A stretch of DNA of 64,000 nucleotides from Caballeronia sp. M1242 (GTDB taxonomy: Bacteria > Pseudomonadota > Gammaproteobacteria > Burkholderiales > Burkholderiaceae): positions 186,001 through 250,000 of the forward strand of contig NZ_CP071132.1 in assembly GCF_017220215.1 (NCBI RefSeq), in the 5' to 3' direction. A model generated the notes under the pieces. It searched no databases. It had not been told where the DNA came from and was given only the letters and a program-made list of their open reading frames with translations. Position 1 is the stretch's first letter. Each line of letters starts with the position of its first letter. The translations under genes and the position numbers were made by a program. Of the stretch, positions 9,394 through 17,583 are shown one piece after another.

Positions 9394-11535
9394 ATGGCGA
9401 GCTTGCGTTTCTGGTCAATGGCCCTGGTGGGCAGTGTGTCTCTACTCGGTTGCGGCGGACACGATGCGTCGCATCCGAATCCCCAGCAGGCAACGCGCAC
9501 CGTCATCATGGTGTGGGATGGACTGCGCCCCGACTCGGTCACTCAGGCCGATACGCCGAACCTCTACGCGCTCCGTCAGGCCGGCGTCAATTTCACCGAC
9601 AATCACTCGACGTATCCAACCTTCACGATGATGAACGGCTCGTCGTTCGCGACGGGCTCGTTTCCGAAGACGAGCGGCTTCTACGGCAACACGTTCTGGA
9701 CACCGCCGCAAGGCGCGTCGAACACTATCCCCGTCGGCAAGTCAGCTTCGGGTGGGAGCCAGGATTACGTCGATCCTGTGTTCACCGAGGACTATCAAGT
9801 CCTGACCACGCTCAATAACTATTACGGCGGCCAGTTGTTGCTGGTCAAGAGTCTGTTCGCCACCGCGCAGGCCGCCGGCATGGTGACGGCCGCCATCGGC
9901 AAATCGGGCGCGGCATACATCCAGAACCTGAACCAGGGCGGCTACTTCCTCGACGAAAACACCGTGCAGCCGCGCAGCCTCGTGTCCGAACTCCAGGCCG
10001 CGAACATCGCCGTGCCGAAGAACACGGTGTTCGGCTATTCCGGCAACGACGCGGTCACGCTCGCGTCCAGCAACGGCGATCCGACCGCGCGCGCCGGCTA
10101 CGTCACGTTCAACACCACTGCCTACGACCCGGCGGGCAAGCTCACGGTCGCCGCGCGCGACAGCGCCGACACGACGCAAGGCGCGCCGGAAGACGCGGCC
10201 AACAAGTACATGATGTCCGTCTTCACGCAGTACATCCTGCCGAAGAAGCAGCCCATGCTGTCGCTCATCTGGTTCCGCACGCCGGACAACGTGGAGCACG
10301 GCTATGGTCCCGGCACGTCGAACATGAAGGCCGGCCTGCGTTCGCAAGACGCGCGGCTCGGCGAGTTGATCGCAGGCCTGAAAGCCAACAATCTCTACGA
10401 GACGACCAACATCGTCGTCGTGTCGGACCACGGGCATTCGACCGTGTCGGGTCCGCTTGCGCTGTATCCGCTGCGCGCGATCACGCCGTCCGCGACGCCG
10501 CCTTCGGGCAGCCCCGTCAACGGCTCGACGAGCGGCACCGACGCCGCCGCGCTCGGCGCCGTCAACGCGAACGGCTACTCGTTCTCCGGCGACGTGCGCT
10601 CGGCCGACCTCCTCACTTTCCGCGGCTTCAACGCCTACGACGGCTCCGGCTGCGTCACCTCGGCCATGTACGGTCTGACGGCAAACGGCACGCCCACCGT
10701 GCCCGTGAAGAACGATACGACCGGCACGCTGTGCGGCGCGGCCAACACGAAGTATCAGGCGATCAGCGCGAACCTGCCCGCGCCCGTCGCGAGCTTCAAG
10801 GTGCCGGCGGTCGGCGGCTTGCCGGCGAACGGCATCGTCATTGCGGCGAACGGCGGTTCCGACTACTTCTACGTGCCGGGCCACGATCCCGCCACCATCC
10901 GTAAGCTCGTGCAAGTGCTGCAACAGCGCGAAGAGTTCGGCGCCATCTTCGTGGATAGCCGCTACGGCAACCTGCCAGGCACCCTGCCGTTGTCGATGGT
11001 GAACCTCGAAAACGCCCAGCGCCAGAACAACGGCCAGCCGGACGTGGTCGCGAGCTTCACGTGGGACGATCAGACGATCGTTCAGGGCATGCCTGGCATC
11101 GAGTTCGAAAGCGTCGGCGGACAGCGCGGCATGCACGGCAGTTTCGGCATCAACGACGTGCACAACACGCTGATTGCAAACGGTCCGTCGTTCAAGCCGT
11201 CGACGGTCGTCAGCACGCCGACCGGCAACGTCGATGTCGCGCCGACGGTCGCCTACCTGCTCGGTCTTTCGATGCCGCAGGCGGACGGGCGCATCATCAA
11301 CGAATCGCTCAAGAATGCCGCGAGCAGTGCGACGCCGAGCGTGGCGGCGTCGGTGGTCACGCCGCCTTCGGTCGCGACGGGCTTGCGCTTCGAACTGCCC
11401 ACGGACCCGACCGGCGCCACCGCCGACACGTCGCTCGCGCAGGGCACCTACACCATCAACCTCGCGGTCAAGGATCTGACCGTGGACAACAAGACATATC
11501 GCTACTTCGACTATGCCAAGGCCATTCGTCGTTAA
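9394..11535 (+). CDS. Lipoprotein of the alkaline phosphatase / nucleotide pyrophosphatase-phosphodiesterase superfamily
   Basis: A 713-residue protein with an 18-residue lipoprotein signal ending SLLGC. The start at 9394 is preferred because GGAG lies about nine bases upstream and the signal is then normal; 9367 would add nine residues. The first metal-binding segment is VIMVWDGLRPDSV, then NHSTYPTFTMMNG carries the Thr nucleophile, and FRTPDNVEHGYGPG and VVSDHGHST supply the Asp/His ligands of the two-zinc site. A final GMHGSFG with a later His completes the fold. Such enzymes cleave phosphodiesters or pyrophosphates, here in the periplasm and anchored in a membrane. The substrate cannot be read. 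A beta-rich C-terminal tail of about 100 residues follows the domain. The last 23 bases overlap the next gene, suggesting coupled translation. Confidence 0.85.
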   Translation: MASLRFWSMALVGSVSLLGCGGHDASHPNPQQATRTVIMVWDGLRPDSVTQADTPNLYALRQAGVNFTDNHSTYPTFTMMNGSSFATGSFPKTSGFYGNTFWTPPQGASNTIPVGKSASGGSQDYVDPVFTEDYQVLTTLNNYYGGQLLLVKSLFATAQAAGMVTAAIGKSGAAYIQNLNQGGYFLDENTVQPRSLVSELQAANIAVPKNTVFGYSGNDAVTLASSNGDPTARAGYVTFNTTAYDPAGKLTVAARDSADTTQGAPEDAANKYMMSVFTQYILPKKQPMLSLIWFRTPDNVEHGYGPGTSNMKAGLRSQDARLGELIAGLKANNLYETTNIVVVSDHGHSTVSGPLALYPLRAITPSATPPSGSPVNGSTSGTDAAALGAVNANGYSFSGDVRSADLLTFRGFNAYDGSGCVTSAMYGLTANGTPTVPVKNDTTGTLCGAANTKYQAISANLPAPVASFKVPAVGGLPANGIVIAANGGSDYFYVPGHDPATIRKLVQVLQQREEFGAIFVDSRYGNLPGTLPLSMVNLENAQRQNNGQPDVVASFTWDDQTIVQGMPGIEFESVGGQRGMHGSFGINDVHNTLIANGPSFKPSTVVSTPTGNVDVAPTVAYLLGLSMPQADGRIINESLKNAASSATPSVAASVVTPPSVATGLRFELPTDPTGATADTSLAQGTYTINLAVKDLTVDNKTYRYFDYAKAIRR

Positions 11536-12205
11536 GCGCGGCCGCGCGGCGATGCTCGCATCGCTGTGCTGCGCGTTTTTGCTCTGTTCTCCCGCGCACG
11601 GCTCGCCGAGGAAGGCGCATGCGCCGACGTTCGAGTCCGCGTTTTCCGCGCAAGGCGAGCCGCCGACGCTTCACTTCACGGTGAAGTATGCGGCGCGCGA
11701 CGGGCTCCACACGATGCAGGTCTGGCGCGACGGCGAGTCGCGCCTGCGCCGCCGCACCGACGATGCCGTCGACACCTACGTCATTCGGGACGCGTCGGAC
11801 CCGAACGACTATCAGATGATCGTCGTCGACTACGACAAGCGCATCACGACGCGCATCGACCGGAACAATCTCGTGCGTCTGGGGCGCTTCTCGGACTGGT
11901 TCGATCTTTCGCACGGACTGCGGCATCCGGTCGGCGCGTACCGCATCGTGCCGGCCGAAGCGCCGCCGAAGACGGACGCGCCCTTGTCGACGTGTCGGTG
12001 GTATGGGATCGAGCAGGCGGGCGAGACGCATCGCGTCTGCTGGAGCGAGAAGGACCGCTTGCCGCTCGTGATCTGGTCCTCGTCGCAGGGCGTCGTTTGG
12101 CGCGTGACGGCGGTCGACAGTGAACGTCTGCCGCAGGATACCTTCCAACTACACGATACCGGCTTCGTGCGCAATGATGCGAACGCCGAGCTTGACAACG
12201 ACTGA
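11513..12205 (+). CDS. Secreted protein of unknown function, overlapping the phosphodiesterase gene
   Basis: A 230-residue protein with a basic N-terminus and a hydrophobic core (MLASLCCAFLLCS, cleavage near AHG-S). The mature part contains runs like TLHFTVKYAARDGLHTMQVW and YVIRDASDPNDYQMIVVDYD, consistent with a small all-beta fold. The ATG lies inside the upstream gene, 23 bases before its end, so the two are very likely co-translated. I recognise no family. Context suggests it assists or senses the product of the neighbouring phosphodiesterase. Confidence 0.75.
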   Translation: MPRPFVVKRGRAAMLASLCCAFLLCSPAHGSPRKAHAPTFESAFSAQGEPPTLHFTVKYAARDGLHTMQVWRDGESRLRRRTDDAVDTYVIRDASDPNDYQMIVVDYDKRITTRIDRNNLVRLGRFSDWFDLSHGLRHPVGAYRIVPAEAPPKTDAPLSTCRWYGIEQAGETHRVCWSEKDRLPLVIWSSSQGVVWRVTAVDSERLPQDTFQLHDTGFVRNDANAELDND

Positions 12206-12599
12206 ACGCGCCTAAGGCCCGCCGCTCAATAGAACCAATACACGCGCTGAGCGGGCCGGCGCGCTTCTCAACTCGCAGTGAGCGCGAGATTTACCGGAGC
12301 GCACACGTGCAAAGTGTTGCGCGAGAGCCGCGGCACCTTTGCGCGACCGACCGGTCGGATTGCGCACCCGTCGAGGGCTTTCCTACAAATGCCCTTCACC
12401 CGCTGCCCGGCAGAACTGCCTAGTGTGCGGCGTGCCACATTCTGGCGGCAACTGCGGCTCACCGCGCGCGCGATGACGGGTATCGTATGTCCGGTCGGTC
12501 CGATACCGCACTCATGATCTCGCCTGTGCATCTGCCGGTGCACACGGCCCTAACGCGTCCCCGCGCACAAAACACCGATTTAGCCGTAGGAGAATCAAT
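12206..12599. other. 394-base region upstream of the tyrosinase gene
   Basis: No gene seen. An imperfect inverted repeat with GGCCCGC and GAGCGGGCC arms lies at about 12214-12258 just after the upstream operon and may act in termination, but has no T run. A perfect 12-base palindrome CCGACCGGTCGG is at 12347-12358 and could be an operator. A GTATCG...CGATAC inverted repeat lies around 12480-12506. The tyrosinase gene has a strong ribosome binding site (TAGGAGAATCAAT before ATG). Confidence 0.4.
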
Positions 12600-14045
12600 A
12601 TGGCCAAGAACCCCTATAGCCGCCGGACTTTCCTGAAAAGCTCGGCGTCCGCCGCGGCGTTGATGTCGCTTCCCATTCCCGGCATGACGGCTACCACGGG
12701 CCACGTCCGGGTCGAATGGCAAACGTTCAAAACGACGCCGCAATATGCGTCGTTCCTCAACGCCATCAAGCTGATGAAGGCCGTCACGGATGCAAGCAAG
12801 CCGACTTCGTGGACGTACTGGGTGAATGTTCACTTGAACTACTGCCCGCATATGGCGCCGTACTTTTTTGCATGGCACCGCGGCTATCTCTACTATTTCG
12901 AGCAGCAGCTCCGAACCGTGAGCGGAGACAGCTCGCTCACGTTGCCTTATTGGGACTACTACGCGCATCCGACCATTCCGAGCGAGTTTCTCGATAGCGC
13001 GACGGGTAATCCGTTGTACGTGTCGGGCCGCCAGAACTCGAACGTCTATAACGCGCTGACCATGGCGCCGTTCTCGACGCAGGTTAATAACTTCCAGCGC
13101 GGCACGAGTAACTCGTACGAAGCGTCGTTCGAAAATGCGCCGCACAATCCGGTGCACGACATTATCGGTGGATGGATGGCCGACATGCAGTCGCCGACCG
13201 ATCCGATCTTCTACCTGCATCACGCAAACGTCGACCGCCTGTTCGACGGATGGGCGGGCCTCGCGCGAACCAATTATCCGTCGCCGACGGATTCGTACTG
13301 GAACGGTTCGTTCACGTATGCGTCCGGACTCACGATAGCGAAGTCGAAGACGTATCAGCCTTCGCTGCTGGGCTATTCGTACGCGAATAATTCGTTGCCG
13401 ACGTCCATGCCGCCTAGCGCGCAGGTGGGCAGAATCATCCGCGTGCAGGCGCAGATTCCGCCGATTCGCACGCGCCCGGCCATCGGCAACTTCAGCGCGA
13501 CCGGGCCCCGCACGATCGGGAACGGTCGCCGCTCGCTCGGCGGCGTGGCGAATGTCAAGCTCAACGAGAAATCGGTGAGCGCGGCGGTTTCGCTGGCAAC
13601 GTCAGATGTGACGGCGCTGCAAACCGCGGTGACCTCGACGTTGACCACTCCGGCAGCCTCGAACGCCAGCCCGAACGCGCAGGCCGCGCCCGGCCAGGCC
13701 AAGTTCGCGAAGATCGTGCTCGACACGGTGACGGTCACGTCGCTCGGCAAGCAAGGCGGCTACTTCTATAACGTGTACGTCAACTTGCCGTCTGCCGGAG
13801 ACGCCGATCCGAGCGCGCAAGCGCGCTTCGTCGGAACGGTCGGACCGTTCGAAGTGTCGGCGGCCATGCACCATGCCGGCGGCACGCTGACGCTTCCTGC
13901 GAACGATGCCCTGCGCGGCCTGACGCCTGCGGAACTGAAGCAAGTCGTCGTCTCGCTCGTGCGCGTGAACGGCGACAATTCGCCGACGGGCGTCGTCATG
14001 TCGATGAACGAACTACGCCTCGAACTCTCGACGACCGCGGACTGA
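12600..14045 (+). CDS. Tat-exported tyrosinase (type 3 copper monooxygenase)
   Basis: A 481-residue protein that begins with a twin-arginine signal (NPYSRRTFLKSSASAAALMS), implying export after copper loading in the cytoplasm. The CuA site is visible as H78, H84 and H93 (HLNYCPHMAPYFFAWHRGYL) and CuB as H182, H186 and H207/H208 (HNPVHD, then DPIFYLHHANVDRLFDGW). The spacing H-x5-H-x8-H is that of tyrosinases. A C-terminal extension of about 260 residues follows the copper domain, including KIVLDTVTVTSLGKQGGYFY and a beta-rich end; it resembles the small beta domain that follows the core in plant polyphenol oxidases and may cover the active site. The enzyme oxidises phenols to quinones; melanin formation or phenol breakdown are possible roles. 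No separate caddie protein is nearby. A rho-independent terminator follows. Confidence 0.9.
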   Translation: MAKNPYSRRTFLKSSASAAALMSLPIPGMTATTGHVRVEWQTFKTTPQYASFLNAIKLMKAVTDASKPTSWTYWVNVHLNYCPHMAPYFFAWHRGYLYYFEQQLRTVSGDSSLTLPYWDYYAHPTIPSEFLDSATGNPLYVSGRQNSNVYNALTMAPFSTQVNNFQRGTSNSYEASFENAPHNPVHDIIGGWMADMQSPTDPIFYLHHANVDRLFDGWAGLARTNYPSPTDSYWNGSFTYASGLTIAKSKTYQPSLLGYSYANNSLPTSMPPSAQVGRIIRVQAQIPPIRTRPAIGNFSATGPRTIGNGRRSLGGVANVKLNEKSVSAAVSLATSDVTALQTAVTSTLTTPAASNASPNAQAAPGQAKFAKIVLDTVTVTSLGKQGGYFYNVYVNLPSAGDADPSAQARFVGTVGPFEVSAAMHHAGGTLTLPANDALRGLTPAELKQVVVSLVRVNGDNSPTGVVMSMNELRLELSTTAD

Positions 14046-14070
14046 CGCTGCTGCCGATGTCGAAGCGAAG

Positions 14071-14098
14071 AGCCCGTCGCATCGCGACGGGCTTTTTC
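14071..14098 (+). terminator. Rho-independent terminator after the tyrosinase gene
   Basis: AGCCCGTCGC and GCGACGGGCT form a perfect ten-base stem with a two-base loop, followed by TTTTTC. It starts 26 bases after the tyrosinase stop. Confidence 0.9.
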
Positions 14099-14158
14099 AT
14101 TCTGCGCGCGTGTTTTCGTCACGCGGGCGCGCGGGCCTACTCGCTGTCTACTCGCTGT

Positions 14159-14515
14159 CTACTCACTACCCATCGGCCCCTGAATGGTGAGGCTGTTCTT
14201 GACCGACGCGACGCCCGGCGTGTTCGCAGCGGCGCGCGTTGCCACGTCGATCTCCGACTGGTCCGCGACGGAACCTTGCAGCATCACCACGCCATTTTTC
14301 ACGCGCACCGTGATGCGCGCAGTGTTCAGCCCTTTCGTGCGGGTGAGCGAGCGAATGACGTCCTTGCGCAGCGCGCGATCAGCCGCCTTGTCTTGCTGAC
14401 GAGGGGCGGAGGCGGCTTCGGCGCTCGCTGAAACGTCGCTCGCGGGTTGCGCGTGCGCCAGGGCGACCGTCGCGCACAGCACCGGAAGAAGGAGGCATTT
14501 CTTCAATTGCTTCAA
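14159..14515 (-). CDS. Periplasmic BON-domain protein with a TTG start
   Basis: A 118-residue protein with a signal peptide (LKKCLLLPVLCATVALAHA) and a short Ala/Ser-rich linker, then one BON domain from about residue 48 (KDVIRSLTRTKGLNTARITV, VKNGVVMLQGSVADQ, AANTPGVASVKNSL). BON domains bind phospholipid surfaces; OsmY and DolP are known relatives with roles in envelope stress. A TTG start is chosen because AAGGGGA lies seven bases upstream and no ATG precedes the signal peptide. It converges with the tyrosinase gene. A C-tract/G-tract inverted repeat lies 170-195 bases upstream. Confidence 0.85.
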   Translation of the reverse strand: MKQLKKCLLLPVLCATVALAHAQPASDVSASAEAASAPRQQDKAADRALRKDVIRSLTRTKGLNTARITVRVKNGVVMLQGSVADQSEIDVATRAAANTPGVASVKNSLTIQGPMGSE

Positions 14516-14683
14516 CGTGTTCCCCTTAAATGACCGCGCCAGTCGACGCGAAGCGCGGCAGATGTTCTTGAACGCTGGACCTGCAACGATCGCCCGCTGT
14601 CGAATCCGAAATCATTCGTACCGCGAAGCTCCGTCGCCCACGATGCTCTTTGCACCGCAAGCATAGCCGCATGGCTCGATGAC

Positions 14684-14709
14684 CCGCCCCCCTCGCGAAT
14701 AGGGGGCGG
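14684..14709. promoter_or_regulatory. C-tract/G-tract inverted repeat, copy A
   Basis: CCGCCCCC and GGGGGCGG are perfect eight-base arms separated by ten bases. It lies about 170 bases upstream of the BON gene and just after the end of the TetR relic. Three similar elements follow at 15394, 17385 and 22831. Confidence 0.45.
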
Positions 14710-14737
14710 CCGGCGAGCGGTAGGCAAAGCCGCGCCT

Positions 14738-15214
14738 TCAACGCGATTCCGTCGTGAGGAGCGCGTGAATCATCCGCGCGAGCAGAGTCGGCGTGTCCGG
14801 CGCGGCGAGATAGTCGGGGCGTTCGGGCATCATCGCGCGGGGCAGCGTAAGCAGCGTGTGCAGCGCGCCATCAGCGCCGGCGTGGCGCACGGATGCCGGA
14901 TTTCGTCCGCCTTCACGAGATGCAGCCGCACAAGTTGGTCATAGTGGATCGAGCGGACATTGAAGGCCGGATAGAGCAGCATCCTCTTGCGATGCACGCC
15001 GAGCCCGACCGTCAGCGTCAGCAGGATGCCGTCGAAGAGCGTCGCCCTTGCCGGCAACGCCGCGATACCCGCGAGCAGCGCATCGCGCAATTCGTTGCGA
15101 TAGTCGTCGAACATTGCGCCGATCAGCGAATCCATGGTCGGGAAGTATTCGTCGAGCGAGCGGATGGCGACGCCCGCGCTTTCGGCCACGCGCTGCGCCC
15201 TCAGCGCTTCGCGC
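14738..15214 (-). pseudogene. TetR-family regulator, broken
   Basis: Reading the minus strand, VAESAGVAIRSLDEYFPTMD is the second half of a TetR HTH (normally a SIGSLYQYF-like run), followed by a ligand-domain segment (FDDYRNELRDALLAGIAALP). The frame is lost near residue 100: ADEIRHP continues in another frame as PRAMMPERPDYLAAP and LLARMIHALLTTESR, which looks like a normal TetR C-terminus and ends at 14738. The N-terminal helices before VAESAG are missing: only EALRAQR remains ahead of them, preceded by a stop. So there is an internal or N-terminal deletion plus at least one frameshift. The intact gene probably controlled the divergent acyl-CoA dehydrogenase gene. Confidence 0.7.
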
Positions 15215-15393
15215 CCCTTCGTTTTTCACAATGCCGCGGCCCGTCTCTTTGAACGGAGCGCACCTGCCGCGGCGCCTTGCGAAGCCCCGACGGCCGCTTC
15301 ACGCGGACCACGCAGTCGTGCTCGACTTGTGTCGCTGAACAACCGGTGCGATGCACCCCTTCCCCTCGCGATGATGACGGACGCGCGCGTTCA

Positions 15394-15410
15394 CCCCTCG
15401 TTTCGAGGGG
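15394..15410. promoter_or_regulatory. C-tract/G-tract inverted repeat, copy B
   Basis: CCCCTCG and CGAGGGG are perfect arms around TTT; the C and G tracts are nine bases apart, as in copy A if its full C run is counted. It lies 128 bases upstream of the acyl-CoA dehydrogenase start and between that gene and the TetR relic. Confidence 0.45.
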
Positions 15411-15537
15411 CGGCAGCGTCGCACCGATGCGCCACCATGCCGGTCGGAACCGGCACGGCTGCGGAGTCGTTGTCCGCCACGATCCCAATCGTGTTGAGGC
15501 CGGCGTCGTCATGCACTCAGACCACTCAGGAAGAACC

Positions 15538-17340
15538 ATGAGCTACACCCCGCCCATTCGCGACATGATGTTCGTGATGACCGAGCTGGCCGGACTCGAT
15601 AAGGTCGCCACGCTGCCGGGTTGCGCCGACGCCACGCGCGACACGGCGCAGGCCATTCTCGAAGAAGGCGCGAGGCTGTGCGGAGAGGTGCTCGCGCCGT
15701 TGAACGCGACGGGCGACCGTCAGCCTCCCATCTGGCGCGACGGCGAGGTCAGCGCGTCGCCGGGGTTCGCCGAGGCCTTCGCGCAATTTGTGAAAGGCGG
15801 CTGGCAAGGCTTGATGCATCCGGTGGAATTCGGCGGCCAGGGTCTGCCGAAGTTGATCGCCGCGCCGTGCCTCGAAATGCTGATGGCGGCCAATCTATCG
15901 TTCGGCACGTGTCCTTCGCTCACCGACGGCGCCATCGACGCCTTGCTGCTCGCGGGCTCGGCCGAGCAGAAGGCGCGGTATCTGCCGAAGCTCATTAGCG
16001 GCGAGTGGACCGGCACCATGAACCTCACCGAGCCACAAGCCGGCTCCGATCTCGCCCTGCTGCGCGCGCGTGCGGAGCCGGCGGAAGACGGCGCGTATCG
16101 CGTGTTCGGCACGAAGATTTTCATCACCTGGGGCGAGCACGACATGGCGTCGAATATCGTCCATCTCGTGCTGGCGCGCACGCCGGACGCGCCCGAGGGC
16201 ATCAAGGGCATCTCGCTTCTTCTCGTGCCGAAGTTCGTGCCGAACGCGGATGGCTCGCTCGGCAAGCGCAACGACGTGCACTGCGTCTCGCTCGAACACA
16301 AGCTCGGTATCCGCGCAAGCCCGACGGCGGTGCTGCAATTCGGCGACGGCGGCGGCGCAACGGGCTTTCTCATCGGCGAGAAAAATCGCGGCCTCGAATA
16401 CATGTTCGTGATGATGAACGCGGCGCGCTTCGCTGTAGGCCTGCAGGGAATCGGCATGGCGGACCGCGCTTACCAGAAGGCCGCCGCGTATGCGAAGGAA
16501 CGCGTGCAAAGCCGCCCGGTGGACGGCTCGTCGGAGCGGGCGGTTCCGATCATCCGCCATCCGGACGTGAAGCGCATGCTCGCCACCATGCGCGCGCTCA
16601 CGGAAGGCGCGCGCGCCCTCGCCTACGCTGCGGCTTCGCATCACGATATCGCGCAGCACCATGCCGATGACGCCGTGCGCGCCGAACACCGCGCGATCTA
16701 CGAATTTCTCGTGCCGGTCGTCAAGGGCTACAGCACGGAACTGTCGGTGGAAGTGACGAGCATCGGCATTCAGGTGCACGGCGGCATGGGCTTCATCGAA
16801 GAGACCGGCGCGGCGCAGTACTACCGCGACGCGCGCATTCTGCCGATCTACGAAGGCACCACGGCCATTCAGGCGAACGACCTGCTCGGCCGCAAGACGC
16901 TGCGCGATCGCGGGGCGGTCGCGACGCAGATGCTCGCGCGCATCGACCGGACGCTCGGCGAATTGCGCGCGCATCCGGCGTTCGGCAGCCGCCCGGCGTT
17001 CGCGGCGATGCACGGCCATCTCGATGCGGGCCGCGCCGCGCTCGCGCGTGCGATCGACTTCATGTTGACGCATGCGAAGTCGGACCCGAACGCCATCTTC
17101 GCGGGCAGCGTGCCTTATCTGATGCTGTCCGGCACCGTGCTGTGCGGCTGGCAGATGGCGCGCGCGCTCATGGCCGCAGCGGCGCTCGAAGCGGGCGATC
17201 CGCTCTTCTACGGCGCGAAGGAGGCGACGGCGCACTTCTACGCGACGCATATTCTGCCGCGCGCCCTGACGCTCGAAGTCGCGATTCTGAGCGCACGGGG
17301 CGACGACGGCGTGCTCGCGCTGCTGGACGAGCAGTTCTGA
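15538..17340 (+). CDS. Acyl-CoA dehydrogenase of the DmdC (3-methylmercaptopropionyl-CoA dehydrogenase) type
   Basis: A 600-residue FAD enzyme, the length of the DmdC/AidB-like branch rather than the 380-residue classical enzymes. It starts MSYTPPIRDMMFVMTELAGL, the typical N-terminus of this branch. FAD and substrate loops are seen as MNLTEPQAGSDL, FITWGEHD and HKLGIRASPTAVLQFGD; VTSIGIQVHGGMGFIEETGA is followed by YRDARILPIYEGTTAIQAND, the conserved C-terminal stretch. The start at 15538 has AGGAAG six bases upstream. It introduces a double bond into an acyl-CoA; substrate could be a short or medium chain or methylthiopropionyl-CoA. With the acyl-CoA ligase and a reductase relic nearby, fatty acid use is the simplest reading. 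Copy B of the inverted repeat lies in its promoter region. Confidence 0.9.
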   Translation: MSYTPPIRDMMFVMTELAGLDKVATLPGCADATRDTAQAILEEGARLCGEVLAPLNATGDRQPPIWRDGEVSASPGFAEAFAQFVKGGWQGLMHPVEFGGQGLPKLIAAPCLEMLMAANLSFGTCPSLTDGAIDALLLAGSAEQKARYLPKLISGEWTGTMNLTEPQAGSDLALLRARAEPAEDGAYRVFGTKIFITWGEHDMASNIVHLVLARTPDAPEGIKGISLLLVPKFVPNADGSLGKRNDVHCVSLEHKLGIRASPTAVLQFGDGGGATGFLIGEKNRGLEYMFVMMNAARFAVGLQGIGMADRAYQKAAAYAKERVQSRPVDGSSERAVPIIRHPDVKRMLATMRALTEGARALAYAAASHHDIAQHHADDAVRAEHRAIYEFLVPVVKGYSTELSVEVTSIGIQVHGGMGFIEETGAAQYYRDARILPIYEGTTAIQANDLLGRKTLRDRGAVATQMLARIDRTLGELRAHPAFGSRPAFAAMHGHLDAGRAALARAIDFMLTHAKSDPNAIFAGSVPYLMLSGTVLCGWQMARALMAAAALEAGDPLFYGAKEATAHFYATHILPRALTLEVAILSARGDDGVLALLDEQF

Positions 17341-17384
17341 GCGACGGCGCTTTCGCTCGCAGCGAAAGCCGCGCACGGACTACA

Positions 17385-17418
17385 CGCGTCGCCCCCCATT
17401 TCAGAGGGGGGCGGCGCG
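17385..17418. promoter_or_regulatory. C-tract/G-tract inverted repeat, copy C
   Basis: CGCGTCGCCCCCC and GGGGGGCGGCGCG form a 13-base stem with one mismatch around an eight-base spacer. It lies 45 bases after the dehydrogenase stop and about 165 bases before the sulfatase start. It could act as a terminator hairpin, but it lacks a T run and shares its half-site GGGGCGACGCG-like sequence with copy D, so an operator is at least as likely. A smaller hairpin with GCTTTCGCT arms lies at 17349-17369. Confidence 0.45.
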
Positions 17419-17583
17419 TTCCTCAGCATTGCTATTCTCGTCACGTGCCGCATGGCCGGCGCCGAGAGCGACGCGCATTCTTGTGCGCAGGGCTTGCGGC
17501 ATCGGCTTGCCAGCGCGTCGCGCGCCGCGCTCGCCGGCACGGACTCGCCGCCGTCCGGCGCGGAAACAACCATCGGAGACAGC

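Noticed and set aside
9742-11163. 473-codon minus-strand frame opposite the phosphodiesterase
   Set aside because: Low-complexity Arg/Val/His composition and no start signals; the plus-strand enzyme motifs explain the region.
14139-14166. Tandem CTACTCGCTGT repeat near the BON gene stop
   Set aside because: Only two to three short copies; more likely slippage than a functional repeat.
15411-15537. Sigma-54 (-24/-12) promoters near the C/G-tract repeats
   Set aside because: GG and GC pairs were found near the dehydrogenase, sulfatase and ligase starts but none had the ten-base spacing with TGGCAC-TTGC, so no claim is made.
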